64,000 nt of DNA from Oleisolibacter albus (GCF_003336875.1 NZ_QGNJ01000009.1:91155-155154), one strand, 5' to 3'; counted from the first letter of the stretch, positions 8,387 through 19,966 are shown. Numbers and translations are program-made. The notes: generated by a model from the letters alone, not told the origin.

Positions 8387-9799
8387 ATGAACAGCCCTCC
8401 TCCCCTGTCCTGGCGTCCCGACCTGTCGCAGCGGCGCGGGCCGCTCTACCGCATCATCGCCCAGGCCCTGCAGGACGACATCGTCCAGGGCCGGGTGCCG
8501 CCCGGCACCCGCCTGCCCACCCACCGCGATCTGGCCTGGGACCTGAAGGTGACGGTGGGCACCATCACCCGCGCCTATCAGGAGGTGGAGCGGCAGGGCC
8601 TCATCGGGGGCGAGGTCGGCCGCGGCACCTTCGTGCGCGATCCGCGCCGGCTGGCGGAAGCGCCGGTGGACGCGGCCCCGCCCTCGGGGCTGGTGGATCT
8701 GTCGGTCAACGCCCCCGCCCTCTGGCCCGACGGGCCGTCGCTGCGCGCCGCCCTGGCCGCCGTGGCGGACCGGCCGGACCTGCTGTCGGCCATGGCCTAT
8801 CTGCCGCAGGGGCCGCTGTCGATGCGGACCAGCCTGGCCCGCTGGATCGCCGCCACCGGCGGGCCGGAGATCGCGCCCGAACGGCTGCTGCTGGCCCCCG
8901 GCGGCCAGGGCGCCATGCATGCGGCCGTGGCCGCCGTCACCCGGCCGGGCGACGTGCTTCTGGTGGAGCAGTTGAGCTATCCCGGCATCCGGCCGCTGGC
9001 CGTGCAGCTCGGCCTGCGGCTGGTGGGCGTCGCCATGGACGATCAGGGCGTGCTGCCCGACGCGGTGGAGCAGGCGGCCCGCCAGCACGGTGCCCGCGCC
9101 CTCTATGTCATGCCGACGCTGCACAACCCCACCACCGTGACCCAGCCGCGGGCGCGGCGGGAGACCCTGGCCGCCCTGGCCCGGCGCAGCGGGCTGGTGC
9201 TGGTGGAGGATGATGTCTACGGCTTCCTGCACCAGCCGCCGGCGGGGCATGCCCTTCCGACCCTGGCCGCCCTGGCGCCGGAACAGACGCTTTATGTCTC
9301 CAGCGTCTCGAAAAGCCTGTTCCCCGGCCTGCGGACCGGAATCGTCGCCGCACCGCCGGTGCTGCAGGACAAGGTGGCCCAGGTGCTGCGGGCCACGGTG
9401 CTGGCGCCGGCCCATCTGGGGCTGGCGGTGACGGCGGAGCTGATCGACAGCGGCGAGGCCGACCGCATCGTCGCCCGCCGCCGCGCGCTGGTGGCGGAGC
9501 GTCAGGCCCTGGCGCGCCGCATCCTGGGTGAGCGTCTGTACGGCTCCAGCGCCGCGGCCACGCATCTGTGGCTGCCGCTGGATGCGCCCTGGCGCTGCGA
9601 CGGCTTCACCCGCACCCTGCTGGAACAGGGCATCAAGGTGACGCCGGCCGACGCCTTCGCCCTGGCCCGCGGCGAGGTGCCGGAGGCCGTGCGCGTCTGC
9701 CTCTGCTCCATCGACGGGGCGGACTGTCTGGCCCGGGCGCTGGAGCGGCTGGCCACGCTGCTGGGCCAGCCGGCGCAGCTGGATCAGGCCCTGATCTGA
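8387..9799 (+). CDS. MocR/PdxR-type transcriptional regulator (GntR HTH fused to aminotransferase-like domain)
   Basis: A 470-residue fusion. The N-terminal winged helix covers about residues 15-85 (GTRLPTHRDLAWDLKVTVGT followed by ITRAYQEVERQGLIGGEVGR). The rest is a fold-type I PLP aminotransferase domain with MPTLHNPTT, VLVEDDVYGFLH and the PLP lysine in SSVSKSLFPGLRTG. MocR regulators bind PLP or PLP-amino acid adducts and control divergent genes, here most likely the GNAT-PhzF-GNAT operon. No pdxST or GABA genes are adjacent, so the ligand is open. The ATG at 8387 is chosen because it gives the usual short N-terminus; upstream in-frame starts would add a Cys/Pro-rich tail unlike the family. 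Confidence 0.92.
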   Translation: MNSPPPLSWRPDLSQRRGPLYRIIAQALQDDIVQGRVPPGTRLPTHRDLAWDLKVTVGTITRAYQEVERQGLIGGEVGRGTFVRDPRRLAEAPVDAAPPSGLVDLSVNAPALWPDGPSLRAALAAVADRPDLLSAMAYLPQGPLSMRTSLARWIAATGGPEIAPERLLLAPGGQGAMHAAVAAVTRPGDVLLVEQLSYPGIRPLAVQLGLRLVGVAMDDQGVLPDAVEQAARQHGARALYVMPTLHNPTTVTQPRARRETLAALARRSGLVLVEDDVYGFLHQPPAGHALPTLAALAPEQTLYVSSVSKSLFPGLRTGIVAAPPVLQDKVAQVLRATVLAPAHLGLAVTAELIDSGEADRIVARRRALVAERQALARRILGERLYGSSAAATHLWLPLDAPWRCDGFTRTLLEQGIKVTPADAFALARGEVPEAVRVCLCSIDGADCLARALERLATLLGQPAQLDQALI

Positions 9800-9866
9800 A
9801 CGGGTCCTGGCCGGCCCGCTGCCCCACCCCGCTGCCCCAGCCCGCTGGTCCGCCCCGCTGCCGCGG

Positions 9867-10553
9867 TCAGCCGGCGGCCGGCTGGCCGTCCGCTGGCTGG
9901 CCATCCGCTGGTTGGCCGTCCGCTGGCAATTCGGCCTGGATCAGGAAGCTGCCGTAACACCAGATCGGCAGGGACTCGCCGACATGGCGCGACACCCTGC
10001 CGGAGCCGCACCACGCCACCTTCACAAAGCCGGCATCCCGCAGCATCACCGCAAGCTGGCGCGGATAATGGGCCGACAGATGTGCCCCGCCGACAGTCGT
10101 GCCGCCGGTCAGCAGCAGGCGGATATAATCCGGGTACGGCGTCGTCAGCAGGATCTGGCCCGCCGGCTTGAGAATACGGGCGAACTCCGCAAGGCTGGCG
10201 ATGCCGTCGGCATAGGTCAGATGCTCGATGAATTCGCCGGCGACGATGGCATCGAAGCTGGCGTCGGCAATGCCGCTGGCGGTGCTGAAGCCGCAATATC
10301 CCCCGGCATAGGCCTCCGCCGGCAGGCGGTCGATGCGCGACGGGACACAATCAAGGCCGTAGATGCGCAAGGCCGGACGCAGGGCCTTCAAGGCAATTCC
10401 GCCGCGTCCGGGGCCGGACCCCACATCCAGCACGGTCGTCACCCCGGGACGCAGCTTGCGCCCGAACTGCTGGTAGCGTTCCGCGGTGAAGGGATCGCGC
10501 TCCGCGATCTCCATCGCCGCATTCTTCGCAACATAGTCGGCCTGCGTGACCAC
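9867..10553 (-). CDS. class I SAM-dependent methyltransferase with repeat-encoded C-terminal tail
   Basis: The 228-residue protein has the SAM-binding motif I VLDVGSGPGRGGIALK, motif II FDAIVAGEFIEHL and motif III RILKPAGQILLTTPYP of class I methyltransferases, with a C-terminal half resembling small-molecule or glycan-modifying members. Substrate unknown. It starts with GTG at 10553, preceded by GGAGG. The last 15 or so residues are three copies of ADGQP encoded by a 15-base tandem repeat (9880-9924), which looks like a slippage-generated extension. Confidence 0.88.
   Translation of the reverse strand: MVTQADYVAKNAAMEIAERDPFTAERYQQFGRKLRPGVTTVLDVGSGPGRGGIALKALRPALRIYGLDCVPSRIDRLPAEAYAGGYCGFSTASGIADASFDAIVAGEFIEHLTYADGIASLAEFARILKPAGQILLTTPYPDYIRLLLTGGTTVGGAHLSAHYPRQLAVMLRDAGFVKVAWCGSGRVSRHVGESLPIWCYGSFLIQAELPADGQPADGQPADGQPAAG
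9880..9924. repeat. three 15-bp tandem repeats inside the methyltransferase 3' end
   Basis: Units at 9880-9894, 9895-9909 and 9910-9924 read GGCTGGCCGTCCGCT with one or two changes each. Being a multiple of three, copy-number change would keep the frame and only alter the tail length. Confidence 0.85.
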
Positions 10554-10653
10554 CCGCCCTCCCCGCTCATGAATGGTGTGGCATGAGCGGGAATTGATAG
10601 CAAAGATTGCAGGCCACAGGAAGGGTGCGGCGACCGGACCGTCTGTTCCCCGC

Positions 10654-11211
10654 TCAGAACTCCGCGCGCTTCCAGCCGTCGCCGGCCTTGAAGATCAGGG
10701 TGCGGATACCGGCGGCGCCGGCCAGGCCATTGTCGAGATTGACCTGGTTCTGCTGCTCCGGGAACACGTCGGTCAGGATGCTGTCGCGCACGCCGAAGGC
10801 CGGCGGCGGTTGCGGCAGCGGCCGCTGCTGGTAGATGTAGAGCTGGTCGCCCTCCTGCTCCGCCCCCAGCAGGGTCAGATCCAGCGGGTTGCCGGCGGCG
10901 TCGCGCAGGGCGAAATGCTTCTCCACATAAAGGGCCAGCTGCGCCTGGGTGCGCGGGACGCCCACATCGGGGGCGGACACGCCCTCGATATCGTGCAGCG
11001 CCACCTCGGCATCATGGGCATGCAGGCGGTGGGAGATCTCCAGCAGCGCATTGCGCGGGTTCCATCGCACCCAGCTGGTGGAGGCCTTGGCCCGGTGGGC
11101 CAGGGCCGGCCGGGCCGCCAGGGTGCCGGCCACACCAATGGCCAGGGCCGGGCCGGCCAGGGTCAGGCCGGCGGCCAGCAGCCGGCGGCGCGTCAACGAT
11201 CCGTGGTTCAT
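10654..11211 (-). CDS. DUF6702-like exported protein with Tat-type signal
   Basis: 185 residues beginning with a twin-arginine-like leader (SLTRRRLLAAGLTLAGPALA) and cleavage near ALAHR, so it should be exported. The mature part, with EISHRLHAHDAEVALHDIEG and VNLDNGLAGAAGIRTLIFKA, fits the DUF6702 family often encoded beside M1 peptidases. Function is unknown. Its ATG shares one base with the stop of the upstream M1 peptidase gene (TGATG), so the two are translationally coupled and may work together in the periplasm. Confidence 0.8.
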   Translation of the reverse strand: MNHGSLTRRRLLAAGLTLAGPALAIGVAGTLAARPALAHRAKASTSWVRWNPRNALLEISHRLHAHDAEVALHDIEGVSAPDVGVPRTQAQLALYVEKHFALRDAAGNPLDLTLLGAEQEGDQLYIYQQRPLPQPPPAFGVRDSILTDVFPEQQNQVNLDNGLAGAAGIRTLIFKAGDGWKRAEF

Positions 11212-13757
11212 CAGTTCCGTCCCGGTTGCAGCGGCACATCGGTGCGGCTGCCCTCCTTGCCGTTTCCGGCCTTATCGTTTCCAGCCTTGTCGGGGCCGGT
11301 CTTGTCGGGCCCCTCCTTCTCCGGCCCGTCGCCCCCCTCTTTGCCGGACGTCTCGCTCTTCAGTTCGACCAGCAGGTCGGCCATCAGGTTGCTGACAGCC
11401 TCCTTCTCCTTGAACAGCTCGATGCGCGACCGCTCGATCTTCTGGGGGAAGCTGTTGTCGCTGCGGTCGGCGTCGGCGATCTCGTGCCGCCGGTCCAGTT
11501 CGACCGAAACGACGCGCCTGGGCCGGATCAGCATCTTGGTCACAGCCTTGGGGTCCAGGCGCCAGATCTCCGCCGGGATCAGCAGATCCTCCGTCGCCCC
11601 GTCCTCGAAGGTCAGGGTCAGCGGCAGCGGCATGACCAGCCCGCCCTTGTTGCGGAAACTGAGGAAATAGACGAAGTCCTTGTCCTTCTGCGCCCGCTCC
11701 AGCGCTTCGCGCTCCCACGCCTCCAGCCCCTTCAGCAGGGCCGCATGGTCGTTGCGGTCCTTGTTGGTGACGGTGAAGCGGTCATTCTCGTTGTAGAGGT
11801 CCTTGAGGTCGGGGTACCGCTCCACCCGCGTCTGCACCCCGGCCTCGCGGTTGCGGGCCTGACCCAGCGGCTCGACCCGGTCCCGCCTGTCCTCCGCCCG
11901 CGCCAGCGGCTTCTCCACCTCGGGATCGCGGCTGGAGATGGTGTATTCGCGCACATCGTCGATGGCGATGTCTACATGGTCGGTGGTGTAGAACCAGCCG
12001 CGCCAGAACCAGTCCAGATCGATGCCGGACGCATCCTCCATGGTGCGGAAGAAGTCCGCCGGGGTCGGGCGCTTGAACTTCCAGCGGTTGGCATATTCGC
12101 GGAAGGCATGGTCGAATAGGGCGCGGCCCATCACCGTTTCGCGCAGGATGGTCAGGGCCGTGGCCGGCTTGGTGTAGGCGTTGGGGCCGAGCTGGGCCAC
12201 GCTGTCCGACTGGGTCATGATCGGCTGCTGGTTCTGGCTCAGCATATAGTCGATGGCGATGTCGGGCAGGTTGGGATTGCGGGTATGGGCGCCGAAATCC
12301 GCCTCCCATTCCAGCTGCGCCACATTCTGCAGGAAGGTGTTCAGCCCCTCATCCATCCAGGTCCATTGCCGCTCGTCGGAATTGACCGTCATCGGGAAGT
12401 AGATATGCCCGATCTCATGGATGATGACGCCGATCAGCCCGTATTTGGCCTGGGCGGAATAGGTGACCTTGCCGGTCTTCTTGTCCTTGACCGGCCGCGA
12501 CCCGTTGAAGGTGATCATCGGGTATTCCATCCCGCCGCGGTCCCAGGTGTTGACCGACTGGGCCGTGGGATAGGGATAGGGGAAGGAATACTTGGAATAG
12601 GTCTCCAGCGTATGGACCACGGCCTGGGTCGAATATGTCGACCACAGCGGCTCGGCCTCGTTGGGATAGAAGGACATGGCCAGAACGACGGGCTGCTGCC
12701 CGTCCTCCTGGCGATGGCCCATGGCGTCCCAGATGAACTTGTTGGAACTGGCCCAGGCGAAGTCGCGCACATTGCGGGCCTTGAACACCCAGGTGCGGGT
12801 GCCCGCCTCGGCCGCGGCCTCGTTGGCCTTGGCCTCCTCCGGGGTGACGATGAAGACCGGGCTGCTGGCGGTCCTGGCCTGCTCCAGCCGCCGGCGCTGC
12901 TCCGGCGTCAGCACCTCGCCCGGATTCTGCAACTCGCCGCTGGCGGCCACGATGTGGTCCGCCGGCACGGTCAGCGCCACCTCGTAATCCCCGAACTCCA
13001 GCGTGAACTCGCCGCGGCCCAGGAAGGCCTTGTGCTGCCAGCCGGCATAGTCGGTATAGGCGGCCATGCGGGGGAACCACTGGGCCAGGAAGAACAGGTC
13101 GGTGTTGGTCTCCCTGAAATGTTCGTAGCCGCCGCGCCCGCCGATCCGGTCGTGGTCGCCGATATTGCTGGACCAGTCGATGCGGAAACCGACGGACTTG
13201 CCCGGCTCCAGCGGCCGGGGCAGATCGATGCGCATCATGGTGTCGACCACGGTATAGGGCAGCGGGGTGCCCTTCTCGTCGGTCACCGCCGTCAGCTCGA
13301 CCCCGTATTCGATGTCCTTGTGGGCCTGCTCCCGCCGCAGCGTGCCATAGGTCAGCCGGTCGGCCGGCTCGTCGCCGGATCTGGCCCGGCCGCGGCCCGC
13401 CGTCTCGGTCAGGCGGGCCATGGAGCCGTCCTTGAAGATGTTCTGGTCCAGCTGCAGCCAGAGATAACGCAGCGTGTCGGGGGAATTGTTGCTGTAGCGG
13501 ATGGTCTCGCTGGCGCTGAGGCGCTTGGCGGCGGCATCCAGCGTCACCGCGATCCTGTAATCGGCGCGCTGCTGCCAGTACTGGTGGCCGGGCGCGCCGG
13601 ACGCCGTGCGGTAGCTGTTGGGTGTGGGCAGGTCCACCTCAAGCTGGCGGAACTTGTCTTCCCAGTCGCCCTTGGTCTGCCGGACCGCATCGGCGGCAGC
13701 CGGACCCGCCGCCAGCAGGACGGCCAAGGCCGTGCCCGCGAACGCCCTGAACCCCAT
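11211..13757 (-). CDS. M1 family zinc metallopeptidase, exported
   Basis: An 848-residue peptidase with an N-terminal signal peptide (AGTALAVLLAAGPAAADAV). The zinc site is IIHEIGHIYFP (His447, Glu448, His451) with the third ligand Glu470 in WMDEG, the exact 18-residue spacing of gluzincins. The N-terminal beta domain with aminopeptidase-like sequence (SETIRYSNNSPDTLRYLWLQ) precedes the catalytic domain. The C-terminus is unusually Lys/Asp/Gly-rich with repeated DKAGNDK-like units and probably disordered. It likely trims peptides in the periplasm. It is first in a two-gene unit with the DUF6702-like protein. Confidence 0.92.
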   Translation of the reverse strand: MGFRAFAGTALAVLLAAGPAAADAVRQTKGDWEDKFRQLEVDLPTPNSYRTASGAPGHQYWQQRADYRIAVTLDAAAKRLSASETIRYSNNSPDTLRYLWLQLDQNIFKDGSMARLTETAGRGRARSGDEPADRLTYGTLRREQAHKDIEYGVELTAVTDEKGTPLPYTVVDTMMRIDLPRPLEPGKSVGFRIDWSSNIGDHDRIGGRGGYEHFRETNTDLFFLAQWFPRMAAYTDYAGWQHKAFLGRGEFTLEFGDYEVALTVPADHIVAASGELQNPGEVLTPEQRRRLEQARTASSPVFIVTPEEAKANEAAAEAGTRTWVFKARNVRDFAWASSNKFIWDAMGHRQEDGQQPVVLAMSFYPNEAEPLWSTYSTQAVVHTLETYSKYSFPYPYPTAQSVNTWDRGGMEYPMITFNGSRPVKDKKTGKVTYSAQAKYGLIGVIIHEIGHIYFPMTVNSDERQWTWMDEGLNTFLQNVAQLEWEADFGAHTRNPNLPDIAIDYMLSQNQQPIMTQSDSVAQLGPNAYTKPATALTILRETVMGRALFDHAFREYANRWKFKRPTPADFFRTMEDASGIDLDWFWRGWFYTTDHVDIAIDDVREYTISSRDPEVEKPLARAEDRRDRVEPLGQARNREAGVQTRVERYPDLKDLYNENDRFTVTNKDRNDHAALLKGLEAWEREALERAQKDKDFVYFLSFRNKGGLVMPLPLTLTFEDGATEDLLIPAEIWRLDPKAVTKMLIRPRRVVSVELDRRHEIADADRSDNSFPQKIERSRIELFKEKEAVSNLMADLLVELKSETSGKEGGDGPEKEGPDKTGPDKAGNDKAGNGKEGSRTDVPLQPGRN

Positions 13758-13926
13758 TCCCCGTCTCCCGCACTGCCTCCACTGGCCGCCCCTTGGCCGG
13801 GGCGGTCCGCTTATCGGAAGGGGAGCCTGTCAGATGACAGGGCGGCTTGTCCACGGGAACAGGCGCCGGCGCTGAAACAACCGGCCACGGCGCCCGGCCC
13901 GGCCGCACACCGGCCGGGCGCGGGGA

Positions 13927-14367
13927 TCAGGCCACCGCCAGCCGGGTGAACAGCAGCTGCGCCGGCTGGCCCAGGGCCTGCCAGACGATGGCGTTCTGCT
14001 GCAGATGTTCGGCCAGGGCCAGGGCGTCCAGGGGCGGCAGGTCGAAGATCAGCACGCCCTGTTCGGCCCAATCGCCGCCGCGCGCCCTGCCCTCGTGCGG
14101 CAGGAACTCCAGATCCTCGTCCTCCAGGATCTCCAGCAGGCGGGCATGCGCCGCATCGTTGTCGGCCTGGCTGCGGGGCTGGCTGCGCGGGTTCCAGGCG
14201 GTGACGAACACCGCCTCCGCCGCGCCCCGGCGCTCCAGCAGGGCGTCGATCTCCGGGTTCAGCCGCCCGACTCGGGCCGTCAGCCGCCGCTTGCCGTCGA
14301 GCACGAGGTAATCGGTGTCCAGATACAGGGCGCGGATCTGCTCCAGGGATGTCGGGCTGCGGCTCAT
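13927..14367 (-). CDS. DUF3293 family protein
   Basis: A 146-residue protein matching the small DUF3293 family by the central AVFVTAWNPRSQPRSQADND block and the GVLIFDLPPLDALALAEHLQ C-terminal part. No function is established and no catalytic site is evident. Its ATG overlaps the thiD stop by four bases (ATGA), so it is translated from the thiD message. Confidence 0.82.
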   Translation of the reverse strand: MSRSPTSLEQIRALYLDTDYLVLDGKRRLTARVGRLNPEIDALLERRGAAEAVFVTAWNPRSQPRSQADNDAAHARLLEILEDEDLEFLPHEGRARGGDWAEQGVLIFDLPPLDALALAEHLQQNAIVWQALGQPAQLLFTRLAVA

Positions 14368-15164
14368 CGGAAGGGCGTCACGGTGTGGCTGTGGTTCAGG
14401 GGGCCATGGCCGTGACCATAGCCGGGGGCGGTGCGGATGGCGATCTCCACATAGCGGCGCGCCCGCGCCACTGCGTCGGTCGGGGCCAGCCCCTGGGCCA
14501 GACCGCAGGCGATCGCCGACGCCAGGGTGCAGCCGGTGCCGTGGGTGTGCGGCGTGTCCACCCGCTCGCCGGTGAAGCAGGTCTCCCCCGCCGCGGTCAC
14601 CAACAGGTCGGTGACCACAGGCCCGTCCAGATGGCCGCCCTTCATCAGCACGGCCTTGGCGCCGAAGCTGCGCAGCCGGGCCGCCGCCGCCCGCATCTCC
14701 TCCGGGCTGCGCACCGGCAGGCCGGTCAGCGCCTCGGCCTCGGGCGCGTTGGGCGTCAGCAGGTCGGCCAGTGGCAGCAGCCGAGTCAGCACGGCCTGGA
14801 TGGCATTCTCCACCAGCAGCCGGTGCCCGCCCTTGGCCACCATGACCGGGTCGACCACCACCGGCACCCGCCCGGCCAGGGGCGCCAGCTCGGCCGCCAC
14901 CGCCTCGATGACCTCGGCCGTGGCCAGCATGCCCGTCTTCACCGCGTCGGCGCCGAGATCGTCCAGCACCAGCCTGATCTGCTGGCGGATGAAATCGGTG
15001 GGCACCGGCAGCACGCCATGGACGCCGCGCGTGTCCTGGGCCGTCAGCGCCGTGATGGCGGTCATGGCATAGCCGTCCAGGGCCGTGACCGCCTTGATGT
15101 CGGCCTGAATTCCCGCCCCGCCGCCGGAATCCGATCCGGCGATGATCAGCACCCGTCCCTTCAT
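14364..15164 (-). CDS. thiD: hydroxymethylpyrimidine/phosphomethylpyrimidine kinase
   Basis: Phosphorylates HMP and HMP-phosphate for thiamine synthesis. The 266-residue ribokinase-fold protein has the N-terminal LIIAGSDSGGGAGIQADIKA substrate motif, VVVDPVMVAKGG in the middle and the DTPHTHGTGCTLASAIA anion-hole and catalytic Asp-region loop. A His-rich C-terminus (GYGHGHGPLNHSH) is typical of alphaproteobacterial ThiD. It is transcribed in the same direction as glmM, 40 bases after it, and overlaps DUF3293. No other thi genes are in the window. Confidence 0.95.
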   Translation of the reverse strand: MKGRVLIIAGSDSGGGAGIQADIKAVTALDGYAMTAITALTAQDTRGVHGVLPVPTDFIRQQIRLVLDDLGADAVKTGMLATAEVIEAVAAELAPLAGRVPVVVDPVMVAKGGHRLLVENAIQAVLTRLLPLADLLTPNAPEAEALTGLPVRSPEEMRAAAARLRSFGAKAVLMKGGHLDGPVVTDLLVTAAGETCFTGERVDTPHTHGTGCTLASAIACGLAQGLAPTDAVARARRYVEIAIRTAPGYGHGHGPLNHSHTVTPFR

Positions 15165-15204
15165 CTCCCGCCCCTCCCGTATCCGGCCGTCGCCGGCCCG
15201 CGCG

Positions 15205-16581
15205 TCACGGCACCGGCTGGCAGGCCGGCCGCGTCACCCGCTCCACCACGGCACAGATCTCCTCGACCACGGCCCTGACCAGGGCCTCGTCCTCGCCTTC
15301 GGCCATGACCCGGATCAGCGGCTCGGTGCCCGACTTGCGGATCAGCAGGCGGCCGGTGCCGCCCAGCCGGTCCTCACCGGCAGCGATGGCGGCCTGCACG
15401 GCGGCATGCTCCAGCGGCCGGACCCCGGCCGCGGGATCGAAGCGCACATTCTTCAGCAGCTGCGGCAGCGGCTGGAACAGCTTCAGCACCTCCGACGCCG
15501 GCCGGCCGCTGCGCTTGACGCAGGCCAGCACCTGCAGGGCCGCCAGCAGCCCGTCACCGGTGGTGCCGAAATCGGACAGCACCATATGGCCGGACTGCTC
15601 GCCGCCCACATTGAAGCCGTGCTCACGCATATGCTCGACCACATAACGGTCGCCCACGGGGGTGCGGACCAGCGTCAGCCCGCGCCGTTTCAGGAACAGC
15701 TCCAGCCCCAGATTGGACATGACGGTGGCGACGACACCGTTGCCCCGCAGCTTGCCCGCCTCGGCCCAGCTGGTGCCGATCAGGGCCATGATCTGGTCGC
15801 CGTCGATCTGGGTCCCGGTCTCGTCCGCCAGGATCAGCCGGTCGGCATCGCCATCCAGGGCCAGACCGATATGGGCCTTGTGCTCCAGCACGGCGGCGCG
15901 CATGGCCGCGGTGTGGGTGGCGCCGCACTGGGCGTTGATGTTGGTGCCGTTGGGGCTGACGAACAGCGGCACCACCTCGGCCCCCAGCTCGTACAGCACG
16001 CGCGGCGCCACCTTGTAGGCGGCGCCGTTGGCGCAATCGACCACGATCTTCAGCCCGTCCAGCCGCAGGTCGCGGGGAAAGCTGGACTTCACCACCTCGA
16101 TATAGCGGCCGCTGGCATCCTCCAGCCGCTGGGCCCGGCCCAGGGCCGCGGGTGCGGCCAGATCGGGGGCGAAGGGCAGCGCCATGCGCGCCTCGATCTC
16201 CGCCTCGATCTCGTCCGACAGCTTGTAGCCGTCCGGGCCGAACAGCTTGATGCCGTTGTCCTGGAACGGGTTGTGGGAGGCGGAGATCATCACCCCCAGA
16301 TCGGCCCGCAGCGAGCGCGTCAGCATGGCCACGGCCGGGGTCGGCAGCGGCCCGACCAGGATCACATCCATGCCCATGGCGGTGAAGCCCGCCACCAGCG
16401 CCGGCTCGATCATATAGCCGGACAGGCGGGTATCCTTGGCGATGACCACGGCATGGCGGTGGATGCCGCGCCGGAACTGCAGGGCCGCGGCCATGGCCGC
16501 CTTCAACGCCGTTTCCGCTGTCATCGGCTCCGTATTGGCGGTCCCGCGGATTCCGTCGGTACCAAACAGCGTGCGAGACAT
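15205..16581 (-). CDS. glmM: phosphoglucosamine mutase
   Basis: Converts glucosamine-6-phosphate to glucosamine-1-phosphate for UDP-GlcNAc, hence peptidoglycan and LPS. The 458-residue sequence begins [13 protein letters not shown], has the phosphoserine loop [15 protein letters not shown] (active Ser102), the Mg-binding [10 protein letters not shown] and the sugar-binding GGEQSGHMV. Length and start fit the family exactly. In many alphaproteobacteria glmM follows folP and ftsH, as here. Confidence 0.97.
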   Translation of the reverse strand: MSRTLFGTDGIRGTANTEPMTAETALKAAMAAALQFRRGIHRHAVVIAKDTRLSGYMIEPALVAGFTAMGMDVILVGPLPTPAVAMLTRSLRADLGVMISASHNPFQDNGIKLFGPDGYKLSDEIEAEIEARMALPFAPDLAAPAALGRAQRLEDASGRYIEVVKSSFPRDLRLDGLKIVVDCANGAAYKVAPRVLYELGAEVVPLFVSPNGTNINAQCGATHTAAMRAAVLEHKAHIGLALDGDADRLILADETGTQIDGDQIMALIGTSWAEAGKLRGNGVVATVMSNLGLELFLKRRGLTLVRTPVGDRYVVEHMREHGFNVGGEQSGHMVLSDFGTTGDGLLAALQVLACVKRSGRPASEVLKLFQPLPQLLKNVRFDPAAGVRPLEHAAVQAAIAAGEDRLGGTGRLLIRKSGTEPLIRVMAEGEDEALVRAVVEEICAVVERVTRPACQPVP

Positions 16582-16698
16582 CGAAGCAGCGCCCTCCCAG
16601 CGGCCAGACGATCGGGAGGGGGGTTATAGCATGCCCGTCCGCGCAGACCAGTAACCAACAGGGGACGCCCGCAGGAGGCGCCGGCCGCTGCCGGGGGA

Positions 16699-17808
16699 TC
16701 AGGCGCCGTGCAGCCCCTGCCACACCGCCCGCGCCTGCACCGTCTCGGCCACATCATGCACGCGCAGGATCTGCGCCCCCTGGCCCAGCGCCGCCAGCCC
16801 CGCCGCCAGCGACCCGGGCAGACGCTGCTTCGGCTCCTCCCCGCGCGACAGGCTGGCGATGAAGCGCTTGCGGCTGACGCCGATCAGGATGGGGCAGCCC
16901 AGCCCGTGGAACAGCGCCGTCTGCCGCAGCAGCTCGACATTGTGCGCCACCGTCTTGCCGAAGCCGATGCCGGGATCGACGACGATGCGGCTCAGCGGCA
17001 GGCCGGCGGCCTCGGCGGCGGCCACGCGGTCCTCCAGCAGGTCGAACACCTCGGTCGCCACATCGCCATAGGCGGGGTTCTGCTGCATGCTGCCGGGGTC
17101 CCCCTGCATATGCATCAGCACCACCGGGCAGCCGGCCTTGACCACCAGAGGCAGGCTGGCGGGATCGCCGGCCAGGGCGGTGATGTCGTTGACGATGCGG
17201 GCACCGGCCGCCAGCGCCGCCGCCATGACCGCGGCGCGGCGCGTGTCGATGGAGATCACCGCCCCCCGCTCGGCCAGGGCGCGCACCACCGGCAGCGTGC
17301 GCGCCAGCTCCTCCTCCACCGGCACGGGCGCGGCGCCGGGCCGGGTCGACTCGCCGCCGATATCCAGGATGTCGGCCCCCGCCTCCAGCAGCGCCAGCCC
17401 ATGGGCGATGGCGGCGCCGGTGTCGGCATGGTCGCCGCCGTCGGAGAAGCTGTCGGGTGTGACATTGACGATGCCCATGACCAGCGGCCGCTCCAGCGCC
17501 AGTCCGGCCCAGCGCCCGCGCGGCGCGATGCTGGAGGCCAGATGCAGCCGCACCCGGGCCACGAAGGCCGGCCCCCAATTGGCCGCCACCATCTCCACCT
17601 CGGACAGCGGCAGCGTGGTCCGGCGCACACCCTCGGCCGTGCGCACGCCCATCTCCACCAGCGCGAAGGCCAGCGGTCCGCCCGCCAGCCAGGCGGCCCG
17701 GCCGTCCGCCACGGCTTGCTCCGCCGTCGCCCCGGCCAGCAGGCCGGTGGGGCGCAGATGCACATGGGTGGGCAGGGTCGGGATCGGCAGTCGCTCAACC
17801 GGAGGCAT
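16699..17808 (-). CDS. folP: dihydropteroate synthase, long form
   Basis: Condenses p-aminobenzoate with the pterin diphosphate in folate synthesis. The core has both family signatures, MGIVNVTPDSFSDGG and ILDIGGESTRPGAAPV, plus VSRKRFI near the end. At 369 residues it is about 90 longer than the usual enzyme because of an N-terminal extension before the first signature (residue 109). That extension has plausible protein character and no competing start with a better ribosome site was seen, so I keep the ATG at 17808. It lies between ftsH and glmM, the usual order. Confidence 0.94.
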   Translation of the reverse strand: MPPVERLPIPTLPTHVHLRPTGLLAGATAEQAVADGRAAWLAGGPLAFALVEMGVRTAEGVRRTTLPLSEVEMVAANWGPAFVARVRLHLASSIAPRGRWAGLALERPLVMGIVNVTPDSFSDGGDHADTGAAIAHGLALLEAGADILDIGGESTRPGAAPVPVEEELARTLPVVRALAERGAVISIDTRRAAVMAAALAAGARIVNDITALAGDPASLPLVVKAGCPVVLMHMQGDPGSMQQNPAYGDVATEVFDLLEDRVAAAEAAGLPLSRIVVDPGIGFGKTVAHNVELLRQTALFHGLGCPILIGVSRKRFIASLSRGEEPKQRLPGSLAAGLAALGQGAQILRVHDVAETVQARAVWQGLHGA

Positions 17809-17918
17809 GCGGCCCTCTTATCCTGAGAGTGTTAACCACTTGCCGACCAAAGCACAGCACGCGCGCCGGTGGAAGAGGGCACACACCAGCATGATGCGGA
17901 AACGCACCCGCCCCCCCC

Positions 17919-17974
17919 TGCGGACGAAGCCATGCGGACGAAACCGTGCGGACAAAGCCGTGCGAACGGAAAGG
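17919..17974. repeat. 14-bp tandem repeats between folP and ftsH
   Basis: Three near-identical 14-base units (TGCGGACGAAGCCA and variants) at 17919-17960, then a degenerate fourth, fill the gap right next to the ftsH terminator. Confidence 0.75.
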
Positions 17975-17998
17975 GCCCCCGGTTTCCCGGAGGCCCTG
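17969..17998 (-). terminator. predicted intrinsic terminator after ftsH
   Basis: On the minus strand AGGGCC pairs with GGCCCT around a CCGGGAAACCGG inner stem, followed by TTTCC. It lies about 30 bases beyond the ftsH stop, separating ftsH from folP. Confidence 0.6.
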
Positions 17999-18028
17999 AG
18001 CGTCTATCCACTGTGGCAGCCCGCCGGA

Positions 18029-19966
<1,938 letters not shown>

